Source: Bacteroidota bacterium (GTDB taxonomy: Bacteria; Bacteroidota; Bacteroidia; Chitinophagales; Chitinophagaceae). From it: a stretch of 21,442 nt of DNA. The stretch lies in assembly GCA_947460795.1 (NCBI GenBank), contig CANHJA010000011.1:1-21442 (forward strand). Direction: 5' to 3'. Shown one piece after another: positions 15,554-21,442 of the stretch. The translations under genes were made by a program, and so were the position numbers. The notes beneath the pieces are model-generated. The model was not told where the DNA came from. It ran no database searches and saw only the letters and a program-made list of their open reading frames with translations. The number at the start of each line of letters is the position of its first letter. Position 1 is the stretch's first letter.

Positions 15554-15763
15554 TTTGTTTTTTTTGTAAATATAATAGTAGTTCTTTAAAAAATTAAATC
15601 CAGACAATTGAATAATAAAATTTATAAATTTGGGAAACATAATCTTTCATCAATAAATCCACTTATAAAAGAATTTAACCAATTGTAATTCGTAATTCAT
15701 AATTTATTTAACCTAATCATAATTAATACTGTATTTTTACCTTCTAAATTATAAAAAAAAATT

Positions 15764-16681
15764 ATGGAAACAGGACTCATCATTTTAGTTTTGCTAGCTT
15801 TAGCCATTCTATTCACCGGAATTTTTACCGTTCAACAAGGAACCATAGCCGTTATTACTATGTTTGGAAAATATAGAAGATTAGCGATGCCAGGTTTAAA
15901 TTTTAAAGTGCCTTTTTTGGAAATGATTTTCAAAAAAATATCCATCCAAAACCGTTCAGTGGAATTGCAATTTCAGGCAATTACGTTAGATCAAGCCAAT
16001 GTGAACTTCAAAGCCATGTTGTTGTATGCGGTTGTGAGCTCGGATGAAGATGCCATCAAAAATGTAGCATTTAAATTCATTGACGACAAAAGTTTAATGC
16101 AAGCGTTGGTTCGTACCATTGAAGGTTCTATTCGTGCATTTGTGGCTACCAAAAGACAATCAGAAATTTTAGGATTACGAAACGAAATTAATTTGCATGT
16201 AAAAGAACAAATTGACGTGCAATTAGAAGCTTGGGGTTATCATTTAATTGATTTACAAATCAATGATATTTTCTTTGATGAAGAAATTATGAAATCGATG
16301 GCTCGAGTAGTAAGTAGTAATAATTTAAAAGCTGCTGCTGAAAACGAAGGTCAAGCGTTGTTAATTACCAAAACAAAAGCAGCTGAAGCAGAAGGAAATT
16401 CAATTAAAATTTCAGCAGAAGCAGAAAAACAAGCAGCACAATTAAGAGGACAAGGGGTGGCTCTTTTCAGAGAAGAAGTAGCCCGTGGGATGGCTTCTGC
16501 AGCAAAAGAAATGGAAGATGCAAAATTAGATGCATCGTTTATTTTATTTTCAATGTGGACAGAATCTATCAAACATTTTGCTGAAAACGGAAAAGGAAAT
16601 ACAATTTTCTTAGATGGTTCGGTTGATAAAATGCAACGTACGATGGAAGAATTAATGAGTGTAACGAATTCTAAATCGTAA
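15764..16681 (+). CDS. SPFH/band 7 (stomatin-prohibitin family) membrane protein
   Basis: This 305-residue protein has one N-terminal membrane helix (about 4-22) and an SPFH domain (about 23-190) starting VQQGTIAVITMFGKYRRLAMPGLNFKVPF, the family's standard opening. An Ala/Glu-rich coiled-coil segment (about 190-250: KAAEAEGNSIKISAEAEKQ) and a short C-terminal tail follow. Proteins of this build form ring-like oligomers that scaffold membrane microdomains or guard proteases; it resembles the QmcA/HIR subgroup more than HflK/HflC, and no NfeD partner is present. A 68-residue membrane protein starts 33 bp after its stop and is probably co-transcribed. The leader upstream is very AT-rich (15 or more A/T before the ATG) and no clear promoter with TTG at 19 bp is seen. 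Confidence 0.93.
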   Translation: METGLIILVLLALAILFTGIFTVQQGTIAVITMFGKYRRLAMPGLNFKVPFLEMIFKKISIQNRSVELQFQAITLDQANVNFKAMLLYAVVSSDEDAIKNVAFKFIDDKSLMQALVRTIEGSIRAFVATKRQSEILGLRNEINLHVKEQIDVQLEAWGYHLIDLQINDIFFDEEIMKSMARVVSSNNLKAAAENEGQALLITKTKAAEAEGNSIKISAEAEKQAAQLRGQGVALFREEVARGMASAAKEMEDAKLDASFILFSMWTESIKHFAENGKGNTIFLDGSVDKMQRTMEELMSVTNSKS

Positions 16682-16714
16682 GAATAGGATAAGAAGAATT
16701 TATATATAAACATT

Positions 16715-16921
16715 ATGGTTAGAGAAATTATAATTCTATCAGTAATTGTTGCTATTCTGATAAATCTTTTTGTTATTAATCTAATATATCAAATAGCAAA
16801 AAATACAAAAAAGCAATCTGAAGAATCAATCAAACAAACAATGTTATTAGCTGAAATTGCTGAAAAAAATGGTGTGCTAAAATCTGTTATAAGTGAGATT
16901 AATTTTACTAAATTTGAGTAG
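16715..16921 (+). CDS. Small membrane protein with a cytoplasmic helical tail
   Basis: The 68-residue protein has one membrane helix at about 4-27 (IIILSVIVAILINLFVINLIY), then a charged helical segment (KNTKKQSEESIKQTMLLAEIAEKNG) that could form a short coiled coil. It has no signal for cleavage and no recognised family. It lies 33 bp after the SPFH gene on the same strand, and a hairpin that can act as terminator follows 49 bp later, so the two genes look like one unit. A role as a partner of the SPFH ring is an inference from position only. Confidence 0.6.
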   Translation: MVREIIILSVIVAILINLFVINLIYQIAKNTKKQSEESIKQTMLLAEIAEKNGVLKSVISEINFTKFE

Positions 16922-16970
16922 ATGCATCCTTGTAAAAGATTATAGCTATTATAAAAAAATAAACAAAATT

Positions 16971-17010
16971 AAATCTATAAGGTTTTAAACCCTTATAGAT
17001 TTTATTATTT
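16971..17010 (+). terminator. Hairpin after the SPFH unit, just upstream of holB
   Basis: AAATCTATAAGG (16971-16982) pairs exactly with CCTTATAGATTT (16991-17002) across an 8-nt loop, and TTTATTATTT follows. This can be a terminator for the SPFH unit. It ends only 22 bp before the holB ATG, so holB would need a promoter inside or just after it, or read-through. Confidence 0.55.
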
Positions 17011-17024
17011 AATTTCGGTTTCAA

Positions 17025-18152
17025 ATGAAATTCAAAGACGTCGTAGGACAAGAAGATTTAAAGAAAAAAATAATTTACTTAATTCAGCAAGGTAAAATGC
17101 CGCATGCTGTGATGTTGTTGGGTACTGATGGCAGTGGAGGATTGCCTATGGCATTGGCTATGGCTCAATATATACAATGTACAAACAAAACCGATGTTGA
17201 TTCTTGTGGAGAATGTCCGTCTTGTGCAATGCTCTCAAAAATGCAACATCCTGATGTGCATTTTTCATTTCCAACAGCCAAATTAAACCCAACAAAAATT
17301 CCTGTTAGCAATGATTATATTATTGAGTTTAGAGAATTTATGTTGGCAAACCCTTATGGTTCTGAAAAAGACTGGTTAGATCATTTAGAAACTGATAAAC
17401 AAGGAAATATTACTGCGTTAGAGTGTAGAGAAATTATTCAGAAACTCCAATTGAGAACCTTTATGAGTGAATATAAGGTATTCATCATGTGGCGTCCAGA
17501 ATATTTAGGGAGTGAAGGAAATATTTTATTAAAATTCATTGAAGAACCAACCGCAAAAACGATTTTGATATTTGTAGCCACACAATTGGAAAAAGTATTG
17601 TTGACGATTCAATCGAGAACACAGCTGTTCAATTTATCAAAATTAAAATTAGCAGAAATTCAAGAGGCACTCTTACAGCAACAAGTTGAGCCTTCAAAAG
17701 CATTGCAAATAGCCAATTTGGCAGATGGAAATTATCATTATGCATTGCAATTAATCAATGAGCAAGATGATGATATGTTGGGTTATTTAAAACAGCTACT
17801 CAACGGAATTTATGCGAATAAAGGGTTGGAAATCGTAGCATTTGTCAATCAAATGGCAGCTGAAAACAAAGAAACTCAAAAAAAATTCATAACCTACTTC
17901 GTTCATTTATTAGAAAATTTAGTTCGTTATCGACAAGTAGGGAAAGCCCATGTTTCCATGTTAGAAGCTGAATATAAAATTTTAGACACATTGATTGCTA
18001 AAAAAATGACCGATTATCAAGTAGATAAAGTAACTGCCTTGCTAGAGGAATGCATCTATCAAATAGAGCGAAATGCAAATGCGAAAATTCTATTTCATTC
18101 CTTATCTTTACAAATTCAGCAGCAGCTTTTATTTAAAAAGGCACTCGCTTAA
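17025..18152 (+). CDS. holB: DNA polymerase III delta' subunit
   Basis: Delta' is a rigid part of the clamp loader that places the sliding clamp on DNA. The 375-residue protein opens FKDVVGQEDLKKKI and PHAVMLLGTDGSGG. The Walker A-like loop (33-39) lacks the Lys, as expected for a delta' that does not bind ATP. A zinc module follows with Cys52, Cys61, Cys64 and Cys67 (SCGECPSC). Later come the conserved QHPDVHFSFP and the ILLKFIEEPTAKTILIFVATQ block with the SRTQLFNL motif, as in clamp-loader subunits. The C-terminal third is helical. ricT follows after 66 bp, a holB-ricT order also seen in Firmicutes (holB-yaaT). TAATTTCG (17010-17017), a near -7 box, lies 7 nt before the ATG. Confidence 0.93.
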   Translation: MKFKDVVGQEDLKKKIIYLIQQGKMPHAVMLLGTDGSGGLPMALAMAQYIQCTNKTDVDSCGECPSCAMLSKMQHPDVHFSFPTAKLNPTKIPVSNDYIIEFREFMLANPYGSEKDWLDHLETDKQGNITALECREIIQKLQLRTFMSEYKVFIMWRPEYLGSEGNILLKFIEEPTAKTILIFVATQLEKVLLTIQSRTQLFNLSKLKLAEIQEALLQQQVEPSKALQIANLADGNYHYALQLINEQDDDMLGYLKQLLNGIYANKGLEIVAFVNQMAAENKETQKKFITYFVHLLENLVRYRQVGKAHVSMLEAEYKILDTLIAKKMTDYQVDKVTALLEECIYQIERNANAKILFHSLSLQIQQQLLFKKALA

Positions 18153-18218
18153 AGAATAAATTTTCTATTAAAAAGAGAATTTAAAACAATTTTAATTAAT
18201 TCGTAAAAGAAATAATAT

Positions 18219-19691
18219 ATGGCATGCGGTAGTTGTGGAACGAGCAAAGGTGGTGTTCCTACTGGTTGTAAAGATAATGGATCGTGTAAAAGTGGTGGTT
18301 GTAACAGATTAAATGTACATGATTGGCTCAGTTTGATTCCTGTTTCTGATTTTTCAAAACCTTATCCTTATATAGAAGTTAGCTTTAACCATGGAAGTAG
18401 AAAAGATTTTTACAAAGCTCAAAATCCATTACAATATGAAAAAGGAGATTTTGTAACTGTTGAAGGTTCTTCTGGTGGATTTGATGTAGGAGTAATCAGT
18501 GTGACTGGAGAATTAGTAAAACTTCAAATGAAGAAAAAAGGGGTAAAGGAGAACAGTGAAGATATTCGTAAAATATTACATGCAAGTACCTCACAAGAGC
18601 TCGAAAAATCAAACGAAAGTAAAAAGCAAGAAAAAGAAATGATGATTCGTGCACGGGTTATTTCACGTGAATTGAATTTGCAAATGAAAATTGCTGAAGT
18701 AGAAATGCAAGCCGATGGCAGAAAAGCTACTTTCTTTTATACTTCAGATGATCGGGTTGACTTTAGAGAGTTGATTAAACGTTTCGCAGGAGATTTTAAA
18801 GTGAAAGTGGAAATGCGTCAAATTGGTATTCGCCAAGAAGCTGCTAAAGTAGGAGGTATTGGTAGTTGTGGACGTGAGTTGTGTTGCAGTACTTGGTTAA
18901 ATGATTTTAAATCGGTGAGTACAACTGCTGCCCGATACCAAAACTTATCCATTAACCAAACCAAATTATCGGGTCAATGTGGCCGATTAAAATGTTGTTT
19001 AAACTACGAGTTAGATACTTATATGGATGCATTGCGGGTGTTTCCTGAAAATGCAGAACGAATTAAAATTAAAAACGGAACTGCGTATTTGCAGAAGAAA
19101 GATATTTTTAAAAACTTGATGTGGTATAGTTTTGAAAAAAGCAATACTCTGTATCCTTTACGTATAGAACGAGTGAATGAAATTATTGAACTCAATACAA
19201 AAGGAATTTTTCCGGATGAATTGCAAGCTGTTGAAGTCGCTAAAAAAGCTGCCATTGCAGAAAAAACTGATTATGTAGATGTAGTAGGACAAATAAGTTT
19301 GAAATCGTTAGAGCGTTCTACAAAAAAGAAGAACCAGAAAGCGAAAGAAAATCATTCCAATCAACGTTCTCAAAACCCGAATCAAAAACCAAATCCGAAT
19401 CAAAAAGGAAATGGACCACGCCCTCAAAATCCAAATCAGAAACAAAATCCAAATCAGAAACCTAAATCATTGGATGAATTAGCTGCGAATTTAGGTCAAG
19501 GCAACAAGCCGAAACCAAATCCAAATCAGAAACCGAATCCAAATCAGAAGCCGAAAGCGACTGTAAATGCGGACGGTACAGCGCAACCACGCCCTCAAAA
19601 TCCGAATGCAAAAAAGCCTGTGCATAATCATCAAAAACCCAAGCCGGTAAATAATAATTCACCACAAACGAATGCTGAAAAAAAGGATTAA
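18219..19691 (+). CDS. ricT: RicT/YaaT (PSP1 domain) protein with NPNQK-repeat tail
   Basis: RicT is part of the RicA-RicF-RicT (Y-complex) system in Bacillus, where it affects RNase Y activity and development; in Bacteroidota its job is less clear. The 490 residues comprise: a Cys-rich N-terminus (Cys3, 6, 17, 23, 28) likely to bind metal; the PSP1 core (about 50-290) with GGIGSCGRELCCSTW and GQCGRLKCCLNYE; and a disordered, basic C-terminal tail. The tail has six NPNQK units at about 386-448 and a final degenerate NPNAK. The core matches the family well. It follows holB by 66 bp and is closed by a strong terminator 8 bp after the stop. The tail length and repeats are unusual compared with the compact Bacillus protein and could vary between strains. 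Confidence 0.88.
   Translation: MACGSCGTSKGGVPTGCKDNGSCKSGGCNRLNVHDWLSLIPVSDFSKPYPYIEVSFNHGSRKDFYKAQNPLQYEKGDFVTVEGSSGGFDVGVISVTGELVKLQMKKKGVKENSEDIRKILHASTSQELEKSNESKKQEKEMMIRARVISRELNLQMKIAEVEMQADGRKATFFYTSDDRVDFRELIKRFAGDFKVKVEMRQIGIRQEAAKVGGIGSCGRELCCSTWLNDFKSVSTTAARYQNLSINQTKLSGQCGRLKCCLNYELDTYMDALRVFPENAERIKIKNGTAYLQKKDIFKNLMWYSFEKSNTLYPLRIERVNEIIELNTKGIFPDELQAVEVAKKAAIAEKTDYVDVVGQISLKSLERSTKKKNQKAKENHSNQRSQNPNQKPNPNQKGNGPRPQNPNQKQNPNQKPKSLDELAANLGQGNKPKPNPNQKPNPNQKPKATVNADGTAQPRPQNPNAKKPVHNHQKPKPVNNNSPQTNAEKKD
19374..19550 (+). repeat. Degenerate DNA repeat encoding NPNQK units in ricT
   Basis: Codons such as AATCCAAATCAGAAA recur six times with small changes, coding NPNQK, in two clusters separated by a SLDELAANLGQG-type segment. 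Repeated 15-18-nt words within a coding region can slip during replication. Confidence 0.75.
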
Positions 19692-19698
19692 ACATATA

Positions 19699-19726
19699 AA
19701 TGACTCTGAAAAGAGTCATTTTTTTT
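19699..19726 (+). terminator. Rho-independent terminator of the holB-ricT unit
   Basis: A perfect 9-bp stem, AATGACTCT (19699-19707) with AGAGTCATT (19712-19720), is capped by a GAAA tetraloop and followed by eight T (19719-19726). It lies 8 bp after the ricT stop. Confidence 0.95.
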
Positions 19727-19759
19727 CATTTAATTATCCCTAGAAGCTTAATAGTTGAA

Positions 19760-20110
19760 CTACATATTCAGTAAATAATGGCTCCATAAATAATCTTGCC
19801 AATCTACAAGCATGTGAAAAAGCAAACCCACCGCTACTATTCTAGTTTTGGGAATAAAAAGGAGTAAAAAATAAATCCCAATGGCAATATAAGAGTGTAA
19901 AAGATGAAAACCAATGCTGCAGCGTGTTGGATCAAAAATAGGGGTAGCTAATAAATGGTCTAAATCAACCAACATAGTTGCAATCATAATTAACCAAGCT
20001 TTTTTCCATTCCTTTTTAAAAAAATACCAAGCCAATAAACCAGGAAACAACAAATGCAAGCCATAATGTAGGATTGGTTGAAGAATTTTAAGTGTTTCGT
20101 ATGATAACAT
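19760..20110 (-). CDS. DUF6122 family membrane protein
   Basis: This 116-residue protein is largely hydrophobic with about four membrane segments. It carries the signature I associate with DUF6122, a Bacteroidota family of unknown function: MLVDLDHLLATPIFDPTRCSIGFHLLHSY, then LLFHMLVDWQDYLW. The conserved Asp and His residues (DLDH, FHLLHSY, HMLVDW) near membrane edges resemble the metal-binding pattern of the membrane metal-dependent hydrolase (YdjM/DUF457) group, but activity has not been shown to my knowledge. It points left, away from glyS, and converges on the ricT terminator. The start is the ATG at 20110; an AT-rich leader precedes it. Confidence in the family is good, in function none. 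Confidence 0.85.
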   Translation of the reverse strand: MLSYETLKILQPILHYGLHLLFPGLLAWYFFKKEWKKAWLIMIATMLVDLDHLLATPIFDPTRCSIGFHLLHSYIAIGIYFLLLFIPKTRIVAVGLLFHMLVDWQDYLWSHYLLNM

Positions 20111-20310
20111 GCATGTAATTGAAATACAAATTTTAAATTAAAATATTGATTTTGCAACTTTTAAAGTTGAAGAGTGAGCATATCGTCTCAATACACGATT
20201 CCGAAAACGGAACCGTCTCAATTTAGGTATACAAAGAAAATGACATACACTCAAAAAAATCCTAACATCTAACAACTAAGATCTAACATCTCTTACTATC
20301 TTCGCAACCT
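20111..20310. promoter_or_regulatory. Divergent intergenic region between the DUF6122 gene and glyS
   Basis: It holds a near-palindrome CAACTTT-T-AAAGTTG (20155-20169), two copies of CGTCTCAAT flanking a small TTCCG-AAAA-CGGAA hairpin, and the repeated word ATCTAACA near 20280. Just before the ATG, TATCTTCG (20297-20304) is a near -7 box with only 6 nt between it and the start codon. Any of the repeats could be operator sites; none is proven. Confidence 0.4.
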
Positions 20311-21442
20311 ATGGCAACAGAACAAAATAATTTACCGGCTATTATAGCGCATTGCAAAGAATATGGTTTTATTTTTCCTTCGAGTGAAATTTATGACGGA
20401 CTAAGTGCGGTGTATGATTATGGTCAATGGGGAGTGGAATTGAAGAAAAATATCAAAGACCTTTGGTGGAAATCAATGGTGTATATGAATGAAAATATTG
20501 TAGGAATTGATTCTGCAATTTTCATGCATCCAAGTATTTGGAAAGCCAGTGGGCATGTCGATAATTTTAGCGATCCAATGATTGATAATTTGGATAGTAA
20601 AAAACGATATCGAGTAGATCATTTAGTTGAAGGATTTGTAGAAGAAATGGAAAATGAGAATGGCCAATTGTCAGAAAAAGGGAAAGCCATTTTAGCAGAA
20701 ATGGACACCTTGTTAAGCAATGATGATTTTGCAGGGTTAAAACAATTAATTGTAGATAATCAAATGAAATGTGCTGTGAGTGGCACTTGTAATTGGACTG
20801 ATGTGAGACAGTTTAACTTAATGTTTAGTACAAAAGTAGGCTCTGTAGCAGAAGAAAGTGATACGATTTATTTACGTCCAGAAACAGCACAAGGTATTTT
20901 TGTAAATTTTTTAAATGTGCAAAAAACAGGTCGCATGAAAATACCTTTTGGTATTGCACAAATTGGAAAAGCATTTAGAAACGAAATTGTAGCTCGTGGT
21001 TTTATTTTCCGTATGAGAGAATTTGAACAAATGGAAATGCAATTTTTCGTTCGTCCTGGTACTCAAAAAGAATGGTATGAGCACTGGAAAGCAGCAAGAA
21101 TGCAATGGCATATGGATATTTTTGGAGCAGACAAAGCCGATAAATATCGATTTCATGATCATGTAAAATTGGCTCACTATGCAGATGCTGCTTGTGATAT
21201 TGAATTTGATTTTCCGATGGGTTTCAAAGAATTAGAAGGCATCCATTCTCGCACTGATTTTGATTTAACACAACATCAATTGTTTAGCAAAAAGAAAATG
21301 CAATATTTTGATAATGATATTGACGAAGCTACAGGAAAGCCTTATGGTAACTATATTCCTTATGTAGTGGAAACTTCTGTTGGGTTAGATAGAAGCATTT
21401 TGTGTGCATTAAGTCATGCTTATCAAGAAGAGGATTTAAGTA
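20311..21442 (+). CDS. glyS: Glycyl-tRNA synthetase, dimeric (alpha2) type, 3' end outside window
   Basis: This class II synthetase charges tRNA-Gly. The open frame starts ATGGCAACAGAA and runs unbroken to the window edge, giving about 377 codons; the C-terminal catalytic end and anticodon-binding domain lie outside. Family blocks are clear: CKEYGFIFPSSEIYDGLSAV and YDYGQWGVELK near the start, SGHVDNFSDPM, CAVSGTCNWTDVRQFNLMF, then LRPETAQGIFVNFLNV, FGIAQIGKAFRNEI (motif 2) and REFEQMEMQFFV. The last part is YVVETSVGLDRSILCAL, leading toward motif 3. It is the single-chain alpha2 enzyme, not the alpha2beta2 GlyQ/GlyS type, as is common in Bacteroidota. A near -7 box TATCTTCG ends 6 nt before the ATG, suggesting a very short leader. 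Confidence 0.95.
   Translation, partial: MATEQNNLPAIIAHCKEYGFIFPSSEIYDGLSAVYDYGQWGVELKKNIKDLWWKSMVYMNENIVGIDSAIFMHPSIWKASGHVDNFSDPMIDNLDSKKRYRVDHLVEGFVEEMENENGQLSEKGKAILAEMDTLLSNDDFAGLKQLIVDNQMKCAVSGTCNWTDVRQFNLMFSTKVGSVAEESDTIYLRPETAQGIFVNFLNVQKTGRMKIPFGIAQIGKAFRNEIVARGFIFRMREFEQMEMQFFVRPGTQKEWYEHWKAARMQWHMDIFGADKADKYRFHDHVKLAHYADAACDIEFDFPMGFKELEGIHSRTDFDLTQHQLFSKKKMQYFDNDIDEATGKPYGNYIPYVVETSVGLDRSILCALSHAYQEEDLS

Noticed and set aside
15554..15640. N-terminal extension of the minus-strand unknown gene
   Set aside because: Lys/Tyr-rich AT-biased codons look like untranslated leader; the internal Met is a better start.
18157..18185. Weak hairpin between holB and ricT
   Set aside because: AT-only arms with a mismatch and no T-run; no case for a terminator.
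19374..19620. CRISPR-like array
   Set aside because: The repeats are in frame, code NPNQK, lie inside ricT and have no unique spacers.
20911..21177. Minus-strand ORF of 88 codons within glyS
   Set aside because: It is the complement of a clear synthetase frame and shows no protein family signal.

Overview
The window is chromosomal DNA from an AT-rich member of the Bacteroidota, probably near the Chitinophagales or Cytophaga lineages. Four things point there. At least one promoter matches the phylum's TTG-N19-TAnnTTTG form exactly (10743-10772). The tmRNA tag reads GETSFAMAA, of the short type I recall from Cytophaga. A DUF6122 membrane protein is present. holB is followed by a Cys-rich RicT/PSP1 protein. 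No mobile element, prophage, CRISPR array or rRNA/tRNA gene was seen, so this looks like ordinary core and accessory chromosome.

Layout. The left edge cuts a RecQ-type helicase, whose stop codon overlaps the start of a Gfo/Idh/MocA sugar dehydrogenase. Facing it on the minus strand is a three-gene unit, DUF1456 - mnmH - selD, which makes selenophosphate and uses it for 2-selenouridine in tRNA. Next come two minus-strand secreted proteins (a CAP-domain protein and a small unknown), then the tmRNA gene ssrA with a strong terminator. A tiny membrane protein follows, tail to tail with rnc (RNase III), and then a DUF885 lipoprotein peptidase.

From 9.5 kb most genes run on the plus strand. The first is a three-His-box fatty acid desaturase. 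It is followed by a pair with its own clear promoter: a 727-residue exported protein of no recognised family whose C-terminus resembles a clan CD (caspase/CHAT/gingipain-like) His/Cys dyad, and a membrane-anchored VWA-like protein. A small unknown gene converges on this pair. Then come an SPFH/band 7 protein with a 68-residue membrane partner, holB (DNA polymerase III delta') and ricT with an NPNQK-repeat tail, closed by a textbook terminator. A DUF6122 gene points left, and a dimeric-type glycyl-tRNA synthetase runs off the right edge.

The items most worth a second look are the possible clan CD-like domain and its VWA partner, the altered Walker A motif of MnmH, the half-length DUF1456 protein in the selenium unit, and a TAnnTTCG box 5-7 nt before three start codons. 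I found no convincing new multi-gene system.
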